64,000 bases of DNA from Paenibacillus alginolyticus DSM 5050 = NBRC 15375 (GTDB taxonomy: Bacteria > Bacillota > Bacilli > Paenibacillales > NBRC-103111), in the NCBI RefSeq assembly GCF_000422905.1, contig NZ_AUGY01000033.1:1-64000 (forward strand), in the 5' to 3' direction. The stretch's first letter is position 1; every line of letters begins with the position of its first letter. Positions 8,224-16,931 of the stretch are shown here, piece after piece. The translations under genes were made by a program, and so were the position numbers. Under the pieces are notes generated by a model. It saw only the letters and a program-made list of their open reading frames with translations, ran no database searches and was not told where the DNA came from.

Positions 8224-9125
8224 AAATTGGGTTGGTCGGCTTGGGCAAAATGGGGTTGAATTTAGGTCGAAATTTGTTGGATCACAACTATGAAGTGGTT
8301 GCGTACGATCTAAATCAGACAGCGGTGAAAGAGCTTCAGATCCATGGTGCTGCGGGCGCCGCGAGCTTGGAGCAGTTAATTGGTTCCCTGGAAACGCCGA
8401 GAGTCCTCTGGATCATGGTTCCGCATTCCGTGGTCGATTCCGTGTTAGGCGAAATAAAGCCGTTACTTTCCAGAGGTGATATCGTCATCGAAGCCGGAAA
8501 TTCTCACTATAAGGAATCCATCCGCCGGTATAACGAGTTAAATGAAGCAGGAGTCCATTTTATGGATGCCGGAACCTCGGGAGGGGTGGAAGGAGCACGA
8601 TATGGGGCCTGCTATATGGTTGGAGGGGATCCGCTCGCTTGGCGTGCGACTGAACAGATTTTCCGGGATACCGCAGTGGAAAACGGCTATCTCTATGCAG
8701 GCAAATCCGGCAGCGGGCATTACTTGAAAATGATCCACAATGGAATCGAATACGGGATGATGGCCGCGATTGGTGAAGGTTTTGAGGTTCTGGAGAAAAG
8801 CGGATTCGACTTTGACTACGAGCAGGTGGCAAAGGTTTGGAACCATGGCTCGGTTATCCGTTCCTGGCTGATGGAATTGACGGAACGGGCTTTCTCGAAA
8901 GACGCAAAGCTGGAGGGGATTGAAGGCGTAATGTATTCTTCCGGCGAAGGAAAGTGGACGGTGGAGGAAGCGTTGGACCTTCAGGCTGCAACACCGATTA
9001 TTGCGATGTCTCTACTGATGCGCTATCGATCCTTGGAACAAGATACGTTTACAGGCAAAGTGGTGGCTGCCTTGCGGAGCGAGTTCGGCGGGCATGCGGT
9101 GGAACGGTCACACCTAACGGAGTAA
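8220..9125 (+). CDS. gnd: 6-phosphogluconate dehydrogenase, short (YqeC/GndA) type
   Basis: A 301-residue decarboxylating 6-phosphogluconate dehydrogenase of the short subfamily (about 300 residues rather than 470). It starts with the dinucleotide fold GLVGLGKMGLNLGRNL and has the substrate motifs GTSGGVEGARYG and KMIHNGIEYG with catalytic Lys and Asn. The short type is often NAD-linked, as in Gram-positive YqeC, but the cofactor cannot be settled by eye. Its ATG overlaps the zwf stop, and AAAGGAGG lies inside zwf. The product is ribulose 5-phosphate, the formaldehyde acceptor of HxlA. Confidence 0.93.
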   Translation: MKIGLVGLGKMGLNLGRNLLDHNYEVVAYDLNQTAVKELQIHGAAGAASLEQLIGSLETPRVLWIMVPHSVVDSVLGEIKPLLSRGDIVIEAGNSHYKESIRRYNELNEAGVHFMDAGTSGGVEGARYGACYMVGGDPLAWRATEQIFRDTAVENGYLYAGKSGSGHYLKMIHNGIEYGMMAAIGEGFEVLEKSGFDFDYEQVAKVWNHGSVIRSWLMELTERAFSKDAKLEGIEGVMYSSGEGKWTVEEALDLQAATPIIAMSLLMRYRSLEQDTFTGKVVAALRSEFGGHAVERSHLTE

Positions 9126-9216
9126 GCTTCAATTTCGGCATCATAGATATTCATAAAGCTTTAAGGAAAGTCTAAGCGAAGAACATCCAAATATTTGAAG
9201 AAAAGGAGTCTCAACT

Positions 9217-10384
9217 ATGAATCGTTTTTACTATTCCGAGAGATGTTTATTACGGAGAAGGCTCTCTGGAAATATTGAAAAGTCTCCAAGGATATAAAGC
9301 CATGATCGTCATCGGCGGCCAATCGGTGAAGGTCTCGGGTTACCTGGAGAAAGTGGAAGCTTATTTAAAAGAACCGGCTTTCAAACGCGGTTGATCGAAG
9401 GGGTGGAGAACGGCCCATCCGTAACTACCGTTCAAAACGGCGCCCGGCAGATGACGGAATTTGAGCCTGACTGGATTGTCGCCGTCGGAGGCGGATCCCC
9501 AATCGATGCTGCCAAAGCAATGTGGATCCTGTATGAGCATCCGGAGCTTTCGTTTGAGCAAATAAAAGCCCCGAACCCGCTGGCCTGTTTTACGCAGCAA
9601 AGCACGTTTTGCTGCGATTTCTATGACGAGCGGAACGGGCACCGACGTTTCCCCTTTTTCCGTCACACGGATCGTGAAAAAGGAGTGAAGTACCCGGTAT
9701 TCGGATACGAGATCACCCCAGATATCGCCGTTGTCGATTCGGAATTGACTTATTCCATGCCGCCAGAAATTGCGGCCTATACGGGAATGGACGCCTTGAC
9801 TCACGGAATCGAAGCGTATGTATCAACTTTGCATGATCCGTTTGCCGATCCATTGGCGTTGCAGTCCATTAAATTGGCCGTGGACAACATTGAAAAATCG
9901 GTTACAGGAGATCAAAAAGCAAGAGGTGAGATGCACTATGCCCAATGCATAGCCGGTAGGGCTTTCTCTAATGGATTTTTGGGAATTGTACACAGCCTGT
10001 CCCACAAGAGCAGCGCGCTGTTCAATATTCCGCACGGTCTTGCCAACGCCCTTTATCTGCCTTATGTCATTGACTTTAACAAAAAGGCGGATAGCGTGCG
10101 TTACGCGGACATTGCCAGATTGCTCGGCTTAAAGGGAAGCACGGAAGAGGCGCTCGTCGATTCCTTAACGGAGATTCTCCGCGGATTGAACAAATCGTTA
10201 AGGCTTCCATTAACATTGAAGCAGTTCGGCATTACCGAAGCCGATTTCCAGAAAAAGCTGGATCAAATGGCAGCGGGGGCGATCCAGGATCCATGTACGC
10301 CCTCCAATCCCCGGCAAGTTACCAGTAGAGGACATGAAGCGAATTTTCATCTGTGCGTATACTGGAGATAAAGTTAACTTTTAA
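9217..10384 (+). pseudogene. Iron-containing alcohol dehydrogenase, multiply frameshifted
   Basis: A good start (AAAAGGAG, ATG at 9217) and length of about 385 codons fit a group III (iron-dependent) alcohol dehydrogenase. The family motifs are visible: GGGSPIDAAKAMW, ITSGTGTDVSPF (in another frame), GMDALTHGIEAYVS and GIVHSLSHK. Similarity changes frame near 9225, 9370, 9590, 9665 and 10325, so at least five small indels exist. The gene probably made a methanol or formaldehyde-handling dehydrogenase belonging to the hxl-zwf-gnd cassette. So many shifts point to decay rather than one reading error. Confidence 0.8.
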
Positions 10385-10614
10385 TGTTGATTCTTCCTAC
10401 TTGAAACCCAAAAAAATCCGGGTTTTGCCCGAATGGTTAAGATCCGGATTTGGTGGACAAAAAAGACCAAACAAACAAGCTGAGACCGGGTATTCTATTG
10501 GTATCAGCTTGTTTATGTGTTCGTGAATCAAAATCAGTACAGAGCGTTATGGCTCATAAGGGTTTCTTGCGTGGTGATCAAGTGGCGGAGAGAAATTTTG
10601 CCTTATTGATGATA

Positions 10615-10635
10615 GGTGAACCGTATCATAAGTGA
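10615..10635. repeat. 21-bp dispersed repeat, copy 2
   Basis: It differs from copy 1 (5090-5110) at one position and lies 230 bases beyond the end of the broken alcohol dehydrogenase, in the same orientation. Confidence 0.6.
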
Positions 10636-10874
10636 CGGGAATTGACTAACAAAGACGGAGTGAATACAATAGAAGATCATATTCGCCACTTTTCACAACT
10701 TGCTGTTTTTTGATGTGATTGTAATCGCTCAAGGCACCGTATTTTTTTCGACGCGGGACTTTGGATTGTATGATTTTTGTATCTTTGCTGACTAAGCGCG
10801 AACTTTTGCTCACTTTCATTCGCTACCTTCGCTGATGCCAGATGCCAATCCTAACCGTCATATCACATTCATTC

Positions 10875-10912
10875 AAAGCGAAGGCCGTCACGTTGCGGCA
10901 TTTCGCTTTTTT
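10875..10912 (+). terminator. Rho-independent terminator
   Basis: AAAGCGAA pairs with TTCGCTTT, with an inner CCG/CGG pair, and is followed by T residues. Confidence 0.6.
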
Positions 10913-10997
10913 AAATATTGAATGTTCCGTAAACAATGTGAAATCAGCTATAATATAGGGGTGGATGCCCGGGGTGTCAGCATGAGGAGATCACGAT

Positions 10998-12223
10998 ATG
11001 ATGAATATTTTTAAGGATTTTTTGCTGCAATTGGCCATTATAGCAACCCTTGTTTTTACCTTTCATTTATTTTTTGCGGAAAGGTTAGGAAAAAATCATT
11101 TCAAAAGAGTCATCCAAACCTTATTATTTGCACTATCCATTTTGCTGTGCATGTCCTATCCTGCTAGTATTAACAATCATTTCAGTTTGGATATCAGAAT
11201 CGTTCCTTTACTGTTAGGGACTTTATATAGCGGTATGGGAACAGGTATATTGCTAGCCGCCATTATCATTTTATACCGACTTTATCTTAGAATTGATCTG
11301 GGACTCTATACGACGATTCTGACCCTTGTGATAAGCATGCCGGTTTTCGTAATTTTTCAAAAGTTGTACATAAAAGCTAACATGGTCAAGCGGATAACCA
11401 TTGCGCTGCTCCTATCCGGTTTATATTGTCTTGTTGGAATAACTTCAACGTATTTAGTTGGTAAATTGTCCTTTAACATTTTTAAGGCAGAACTTCTACA
11501 TAGCATGATTACGTTAGCGGTTGTGTTTTTCTTTGTTTCACTTGATGAAATCATAAAGGAAACACTCAAAAAAAATCAGCAGCTGCAATCTAAAGTCAAG
11601 GACGCGGAAATTGCCTTTTTACGTTCACAGATCAACCCCCATTTCTATATAATGCTCTGAATTCGATCGCCGCATTATGTATCCACGAGCCTGGTAAGGC
11701 CGAGAAATTGACCTTGGATCTGTCGCAAGTTTTGAGAAGCGGTTTTGACTTCAAACAAATGGAAACGATGACAACTTTAGATAATGAATTGGAGCTCGTC
11801 AAAGCCTATCTCAATATCGAACAGGCACGTTTTGGCGCTAGATTGTGTGTCGAATACGATGTGAATGCCGATCTGGATATCCGGATCCCTCCGCTGATCC
11901 TGCAGCCATTGGTTGAAAATGCCGTTAGGCATGGACTGATGTCCAATGTACGGGGGGGAACCGTGAAAATAACGATTATCCAAAAGGAAGCGAGCGCTTC
12001 TGTCAACTTTACAGTAGAGGACAACGGATGCGGCATGAGCGATCAAAAACAGCAGGAAATCCTTCAAGAAGATACGACAAACAGAGGCATTGGGCTGAGA
12101 AATATTAGTCAGCGCCTCAAGCATCTTTATGGTGAAAGTATTTGTATTGAAAGCGCAGAAGCAAAAGGGACGAAGATTTACTTCGAGATTCCGGTACTTC
12201 CGCTAAGGCAGATGGGAGGTTGA
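10998..12223 (+). pseudogene. LytS-like sensor histidine kinase, split by a one-base deletion
   Basis: The first frame (10998-11660) encodes about six membrane segments of the 5TMR-LYT kind and a coiled linker, ending just after QINPHF. The second frame continues with YNALNSIAALCIHE, the rest of the His-kinase box, then the ATPase part with PLVENAVRHG and DNGCGM. One missing base at about 11645 (TTCTATAT where TTCCTATAT would restore the leucine codon) breaks the gene at the phospho-acceptor histidine. Without it the protein would be about 408 residues. The response regulator follows 3 bases later. This could be true inactivation or a sequencing error, since it is a single base. Confidence 0.8.
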
Positions 12224-12226
12224 AGC

Positions 12227-12829
12227 ATGCTGAAAGCCATAATCGTAGATGATGAAGAATTATCGATATTACGGTTGAAGAACATACTCTCCGTGAGCGG
12301 TGAGATCGAAATCTGCCATACGTTTCTGAACCCGTGGGAAGCTTATGATTATGTGAAGACAAACCCGATACAACTTGCTTTTCTCGATATTTCCATGCCT
12401 GAAATTAACGGGATGAAGCTCTCCAGCTTGCTGCATGAACTCGATGTTTCCATAGACGTGATCTTTGTAACCGGTTATGACGATTATGCGGTTCAAGCTT
12501 TTGATCTGAGTGCGTTGGACTATCTGATGAAGCCCGTAACCGAACAAAGAATGTCCAGGACGTTGGACAAGATCCTAAAAAAACGATTAACTGCACCTGC
12601 TGCAATCGCCATGGAGATTGTCCGACAGGATCAAGAAATACTGACAGGGCAAGAATCACGGATTGTACGATTAATCACCGCAGGATTATCGAACAAAGAA
12701 ATCGCCAATGAACTGAACGTTTCGGCAGAAACGGTGAAGACGCATATTAAAAATGTGTACAGAAAGCTGCAGGTTAACAATCGAGTTCAAGCCCTCCAGC
12801 GTGCGAAAGATTTGAACATAATTGCATGA
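12227..12829 (+). CDS. Response regulator with receiver and LuxR-type DNA-binding domain
   Basis: This 200-residue protein has a receiver domain (residues 1-120; acidic pair DDEE, phosphorylation site LAFLDISMPEING, conserved K in LMKPV) and a C-terminal LuxR helix-turn-helix (LITAGLSNKEIANELNVSAE). A LytS-type kinase normally pairs with a LytTR output domain, so the LuxR output is a variant. GGGAGGTTGAAG precedes the ATG. The partner kinase just upstream is interrupted, so the pair may be silent unless that shift is an artefact. Confidence 0.9.
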   Translation: MLKAIIVDDEELSILRLKNILSVSGEIEICHTFLNPWEAYDYVKTNPIQLAFLDISMPEINGMKLSSLLHELDVSIDVIFVTGYDDYAVQAFDLSALDYLMKPVTEQRMSRTLDKILKKRLTAPAAIAMEIVRQDQEILTGQESRIVRLITAGLSNKEIANELNVSAETVKTHIKNVYRKLQVNNRVQALQRAKDLNIIA

Positions 12830-12830
12830 G

Positions 12831-12855
12831 AATCCCCCAATCGGGGGATTTTTTT
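12831..12855 (+). terminator. Terminator of the two-component operon
   Basis: AATCCCCC pairs with GGGGGATT with loop AATC, followed by seven T, 2 bases after the stop codon. Confidence 0.9.
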
Positions 12856-12968
12856 GCGAAGAAAACCAGCATAAAATTAGTATATAGCAAAATTTGTCGT
12901 CATTTAAGAGAAGAGTGCGATAGGGTTTTGTATTTGGTCAATACGAATAAACAGGAGGATGTTCAATT

Positions 12969-13346
12969 ATGGGAATCTTAAGCGGGTTGTTGGGGAATGC
13001 CACGGAGATCGATGTACAGAAAGTCGAGAAAGAATTTGAACTCATACTCGCTCCTCAGGAGCAAATTGAAAAAGCGTTTCAGTTGATTCGCGATTTGCTG
13101 GTGTTCACCGATAAGCGGCTGGTTATGGTCGATAAGCAAGGCGTCACCGGTAAAAAAGTCGAATATCGTTCGATTCCGTATAAAAGCGTAACCAATTTTG
13201 CTGTCGAAACCGCCGGACATTTGGACTTGGATGCAGAGCTTAAAATTTGGGTATCCGGTATCCATGAACCGATTGTGAAAGAATTCAAAAAGGACAAAAA
13301 CATCTTCGACGTACAGAAGACACTGGCGCGGTTCGTTTTAAAATAA
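12969..13346 (+). CDS. Bacterial PH-domain protein (YvbH/bPH_1 type)
   Basis: A 125-residue protein made of one bacterial pleckstrin-homology-like domain. It shows the family pattern LVFTDKRLVMVDKQGVTGKK followed by VEYRSIPYKSVTNFAVETAG. No signal peptide or membrane segment is visible. The function of this family is not established. AACAGGAGG precedes the ATG. It stands 65 bases upstream of a voltage-gated channel gene with a strong hairpin between, so it may be co-transcribed with two putative channels. Confidence 0.85.
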   Translation: MGILSGLLGNATEIDVQKVEKEFELILAPQEQIEKAFQLIRDLLVFTDKRLVMVDKQGVTGKKVEYRSIPYKSVTNFAVETAGHLDLDAELKIWVSGIHEPIVKEFKKDKNIFDVQKTLARFVLK

Positions 13347-13361
13347 AAAAGGACAACAGGC

Positions 13362-13384
13362 GGCGCCGGTATTGTACCGGCGCC
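13362..13384. promoter_or_regulatory. Perfect 10-bp hairpin without T-run
   Basis: GGCGCCGGTA-TTG-TACCGGCGCC lies 15 bases after the PH-domain stop and 27 bases before the channel start. No T-run follows on the plus strand, so it is not a standard terminator. It may stabilise mRNA or tune expression between the two genes. Confidence 0.5.
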
Positions 13385-13411
13385 GAATAAATGAAAAGAG
13401 GGCTATAGAGA

Positions 13412-14254
13412 ATGGTGAACACGACAAAATCTTCCGGCTTCAAGGCGTTTGTCCACGGCCAAAAATTTGCCAACTTCATATTGACCGTTGTTTTCTTAAA
13501 TGCAATCGTAATCGGATTTCAGAGCTATCCTGCGATTGACGAGGCTTACGGTTCGTTATTTCACACGCTCGATGTTATATTTTTGGGCATTTTCACCATT
13601 GAGGTCATATTGAAATTAGTTGTTGACCGGACTCGATATTTCAAGGACGGGTGGAATTTATTTGACTTTACCGTTGTTGCAGCGAGTCTTATCTTCATCA
13701 ATTCCCAGTTTGTCAGTGTGCTTCGAATACTGCGGGTGCTGCGGATTCTCAAGACGATTTCCTCGATCCACTCATTGCGCAGAATCATTACATCGCTCTT
13801 CATGGCAATTCCAACCATTGGAAGTATTTCGTTATTAATGATCATCGTTTTTTTTATTTACGGAGTGGCAGGCGCCACGTTTTTTTCGGAGGCTTCCCCC
13901 CAATATTTTGGAGATTTATCCAAGTCCCTCATTACGCTCTTCCAGATCGCCACATTCGATGATTGGGCCAATATTTACCGCCCTATCGCCGAAAACTCGC
14001 AGTTTGCTTTGGCCTATTTTGTAACGTTCATTTTTATCGCTGTATTCGTCATGCTGAACCTGGTCGTCGGGGAAATTGTAAATAATGCGTCTAAGATCCC
14101 AAGTGAGGTTCAAGAAGATATTGCCGATATTGAGAAAGAAGTTCATGAAATCAAAGTAGACTCGTCTGAAATTGCACTGCTGCGGAAGGAACTTCAGGAC
14201 TTGAAGCTCTTATTGATGAATGAGAGAAAAGAACTGATAACGAAATCAAGTTAA
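13412..14254 (+). CDS. Voltage-gated cation channel of the NaChBac / single-domain Nav-Cav superfamily
   Basis: A 280-residue protein with six membrane segments (S1 about 20-40, S6 about 205-228). S4 has arginines every third residue in VLRILRVLRILKT (about 103-116). The pore loop reads TFDDWAN at residues 181-187; NaChBac-type sodium channels have LESWAS there, while the calcium-selective engineered CavAb has TLDDWSD. The double Asp therefore suggests calcium or mixed selectivity, which is inference. The C-terminal tail (about 232-272) is a heptad-like coiled coil, usual for tetramer assembly. The start is ATG at 13412. The next gene begins 4 bases after the stop, so they are one operon. Confidence 0.9.
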   Translation: MVNTTKSSGFKAFVHGQKFANFILTVVFLNAIVIGFQSYPAIDEAYGSLFHTLDVIFLGIFTIEVILKLVVDRTRYFKDGWNLFDFTVVAASLIFINSQFVSVLRILRVLRILKTISSIHSLRRIITSLFMAIPTIGSISLLMIIVFFIYGVAGATFFSEASPQYFGDLSKSLITLFQIATFDDWANIYRPIAENSQFALAYFVTFIFIAVFVMLNLVVGEIVNNASKIPSEVQEDIADIEKEVHEIKVDSSEIALLRKELQDLKLLLMNERKELITKSS

Positions 14255-14258
14255 GGAG

Positions 14259-15371
14259 ATGCCATTCCACGTGCAAGAGACCCTCATGAACATCACAAAG
14301 AAACAGAAAAAAGGATTAATCATTTGTGCAATTATTATTGTAGCCATATATTTGGGAATGACCGTGTATTTCGGTTTATTTATGTCAAACGTGCGAAAAA
14401 CTTCAGTTATAGATCACAAGAACCGTATGGATGTTACTCAGGCAGAGGCCCAATATCCTCCGAAGAAACCCGATTTTACTGAGGTAAAGATTGGTTCTTA
14501 CTTGGAGAACATACGTAATGTTTCCATAGCGGATTCGTCATTTTCTGCCGATCTCTATATCTGGTTCTCCTGGCAGGGCAATAAGGAACTAAATCCAGGT
14601 GATCTGTTTCAAATTGTAGGTGGAAAAATAGATTCTAAGGAACTTTCAAGTGAGCACTATTCAGACGACGGCAGCAATTATCAACGCTATAAGATTAGCA
14701 TTACAGCAGATAAGGTTTATAACACAACGCGGTTCTCACTTGAAGACCATATGCTTAATATTCTTATTGAAGATAAAAAGAACGACGGTGCAGCATTAAA
14801 CTATGTGGTGGATGACAAATCGGCTATGAGTTCCAGAGTGAAAGTTCCCGGTTATCGTGTCACTAAATTTGAAGAAGTGGTTAAACCGCACGAGTATAAG
14901 TCCACTTTTAGTTCGCCCAATGCTAAAGGCCAGTATCGGGTTTTCTCCCAGTATGCTATAGGTATTTCAATGATCAGAACCGACTGGAGCTTTTATTTTA
15001 AAATATTTCTCCCTTACTTATTGTCTGTTGGTCTCGGCTTAGTAGTATTATGGACAAAACCCGAACTTATCGATGCCCGAACGGGCCTCGGCGGCGCTTC
15101 ATTTTTTGGCGTCATTGCCAATGCCTATGTAGTCAATTCCCTCGTGCCGGCAAATTCAGGCACATTCGGGCTTTTGGATATTCTCACTTTATCGGCGTTG
15201 CTTTCGGTCTTTTTAATTGTGGCCGCGGCCATTTTGTCCTATAACTTATATCAAAAACAAGAAAAGCCCGAATTATCGGTAGCATTCGACAGAGTTGTAT
15301 TTTATTCCATTACGTTTGGATACTTGTTGTTATCCTTAGTTTTACCATTCTGTACTTATTTGAACGTTTGA
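14259..15371 (+). CDS. Membrane protein resembling a pentameric ligand-gated ion channel (pLGIC-like)
   Basis: Up to 370 residues. An N-terminal hydrophobic segment (about 19-40) is followed by a 190-residue extracellular region with the beta-strand pattern of a ligand-binding domain (SFSADLYIWFSW, FSLEDHMLNILIED, RVKVPGYRV). The segment YAIGISMIRTDWSFYFKIFL leads into membrane helix 1, and helices 2-4 follow at the spacing of GLIC/ELIC-type channels, with LVP and LLDI before helix 3. There is no disulfide Cys loop, as in other bacterial members. Assignment is by pattern and topology, not by a search. The start is ambiguous: ATG 14259 sits right on the AAGGAG, GTG 14271 has better spacing, and ATG 14286 is a third option. 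Confidence 0.6.
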   Translation: MPFHVQETLMNITKKQKKGLIICAIIIVAIYLGMTVYFGLFMSNVRKTSVIDHKNRMDVTQAEAQYPPKKPDFTEVKIGSYLENIRNVSIADSSFSADLYIWFSWQGNKELNPGDLFQIVGGKIDSKELSSEHYSDDGSNYQRYKISITADKVYNTTRFSLEDHMLNILIEDKKNDGAALNYVVDDKSAMSSRVKVPGYRVTKFEEVVKPHEYKSTFSSPNAKGQYRVFSQYAIGISMIRTDWSFYFKIFLPYLLSVGLGLVVLWTKPELIDARTGLGGASFFGVIANAYVVNSLVPANSGTFGLLDILTLSALLSVFLIVAAAILSYNLYQKQEKPELSVAFDRVVFYSITFGYLLLSLVLPFCTYLNV

Positions 15372-15395
15372 CCTAGAATAACCGCCGGAAAAGAG

Positions 15396-15435
15396 AAAGT
15401 CGTATTGCTACCGCCAAATAGCAATGCGACTTTTT
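15396..15435 (+). terminator. Terminator of the channel operon
   Basis: AAAGTCGTATTGCT pairs with AGCAATGCGACTTT (one G-T pair) over a 10-base loop, followed by TTT. It lies 25 bases after the stop. Confidence 0.85.
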
Positions 15436-15479
15436 GTACTTCTACTTATTTGCTAGAAAATTCGCGTTAGACCCGATAC

Positions 15480-15500
15480 GGAGAACTGTACCATAAATAG
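15480..15500. repeat. 21-bp dispersed repeat, diverged copy 3
   Basis: It contains GAGAACTGTACCATAAATAG, similar to copies at 5090 and 10615 but with several changes. The region from 15436 to 15821 otherwise shows no gene. Confidence 0.4.
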
Positions 15501-15821
15501 TGGTAAAGCAAAGAGTTGAAGTAGCAGTTGTTTTTAATGCCATTGAAAAAAGTCTTTCTCTTATTGTCAACGTTACGATAACTAATTGAAATGATGAAAA
15601 GCCGTTAAGGGGTTCATAAGCCATCTTAAAAGATTATATTAGAACAGATTACTTACATGAAAACCCAGAATGATTAAGGTTTCAGCGGACTATAACAGAT
15701 TGCATCGGAAGGTCGGATTGACTCGCATATAGTGCATATAGAGGTTGTTACAATGATGGAATGGAGGGGAGGGGGAGCCTAAATAGGCTATGCCCTTTTC
15801 TTATCAATTAGTTTTGGAAGT

Positions 15822-15972
15822 TTAACTGATTTCGGTTGAACCGTCTTCGTGAACGTCAATTTGATTAATCATCTTGTGAATCATATTTCGTAGAAGCTCC
15901 TCGTTGCTAACCACGAAGAGGGCGGCAAATTTAGTTAATTCCCACTTAAAAGTCGAAACTCGTGAGGTTGTT
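15822..15972 (-). pseudogene. Serine recombinase (resolvase family), C-terminal relic
   Basis: On the minus strand an open stretch ends with a stop at 15822-15824 and encodes FKWELTKFAALFVVSNEELL followed by RNMIHKMINQIDVHEDGSTE. This is the usual C-terminal pattern of large serine recombinases (an IHKLI...I.VHEDG motif). A TAG lies just upstream, and no catalytic N-terminal domain is present. It marks a former mobile element near the third repeat copy. Identification is by motif memory. Confidence 0.55.
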
Positions 15973-16028
15973 TGCTAAATCTGATTGATTTTTTTGCGTT
16001 AAAATTAAACTTCAATTGCACAATATGT

Positions 16029-16931
16029 TCACTTGAAATCTGGGGGAAGTAATATTCGATTGACAGTTTTATTTTTATCCCCTAAAGATTTATATACTCG
16101 CTTAAATTCAATAAGTAGGATACTGGACTTAGGAAGCATTATTTTATCGCAATCTTCCGTAGGTTTGGGTTTATCACCAATAAGAATGTTTCCATCAACA
16201 CTTTGTCGTAAGATGTACTTATTGTAGAGCACTGTACCATTGTTTAGAGTGATTGTCGCTAAAATGACTGTGGTAGAGATTTTGTTAAAAATAATGACCA
16301 TAGGTTGTAGGAAAGCTCTGTATAGTACATATAGTAGTAAAAAGATAATAGAAATGCCTATGTATGATTTAAAAGTAGGTAATACTAATAATGTATCAAC
16401 AGATTCTTTCTGTTTTAGACTGAGGGAGGAATTAAGGTAACTCAGAATCCAATTGATGAAGTAACCAAAGTGAGAACTAAGGATAGCTAAATAAATTATA
16501 AATAGTATTGGAAATAAAATTGACGTTTTTTTATTCTTTTTAAATTTCTTTAAGCAAAAGGCCAATAATTTATCGTTTATCGAAAGAATTAGAAAACTGA
16601 TAAGTAATAACATTGCAATGGCTTGGAAAATTAAAATCATTAAATTTGAAATGATAGGATTTTCCGTATATGGGTAAGTAATACTTAATGGATGTTCCAT
16701 ATTATTAAATGATGTAGAAAATACCGCCATATATGTAAGCACACTCATTGCTGAAAATTCAAGAATAAGCATTCTAATTACTCGTTGATAACCGGTTAAA
16801 AAAGCTTTTTCTTCAAGAGTAATAAATATAACTGGATGTGGAACAAAAATAAATTTTAACAAGCCTAATACTGTAAGTATGAGTGTTACTCCAATACCAC
16901 TGAAAACCCAAGACACAGTTTGCTGATCCAA
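16029..16931 (-). CDS. Hypothetical membrane protein, 300 residues
   Basis: I do not recognise the family. The protein has about five hydrophobic segments (near residues 8-30, 52-72, 92-120, 140-160 and 190-212), then a soluble C-terminal region of about 90 residues. The start is a TTG at 16931, supported by AAGGAG 8 bases upstream on the minus strand. It is AT-rich compared with its neighbours and lies between a recombinase relic and a restriction system, which fits horizontal acquisition. Function unknown. Confidence 0.7.
   Translation of the reverse strand: MDQQTVSWVFSGIGVTLILTVLGLLKFIFVPHPVIFITLEEKAFLTGYQRVIRMLILEFSAMSVLTYMAVFSTSFNNMEHPLSITYPYTENPIISNLMILIFQAIAMLLLISFLILSINDKLLAFCLKKFKKNKKTSILFPILFIIYLAILSSHFGYFINWILSYLNSSLSLKQKESVDTLLVLPTFKSYIGISIIFLLLYVLYRAFLQPMVIIFNKISTTVILATITLNNGTVLYNKYILRQSVDGNILIGDKPKPTEDCDKIMLPKSSILLIEFKRVYKSLGDKNKTVNRILLPPDFK

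Larger units (their letters stand above)
10385..10997 (+). other. 600-bp gap with hairpins, repeat copy 2 and a kinase promoter
   Basis: No gene recognised. It contains a hairpin AAATCCGG / CCGGATTT (10414-10451), a perfect 10-bp stem AACAAGCTGA / TCAGCTTGTT (10474-10513), the second copy of the 21-bp repeat, a terminator-like stem (10875-10912), and TATAAT at 10949-10954 as the probable -10 box of the kinase gene. Confidence 0.5.
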
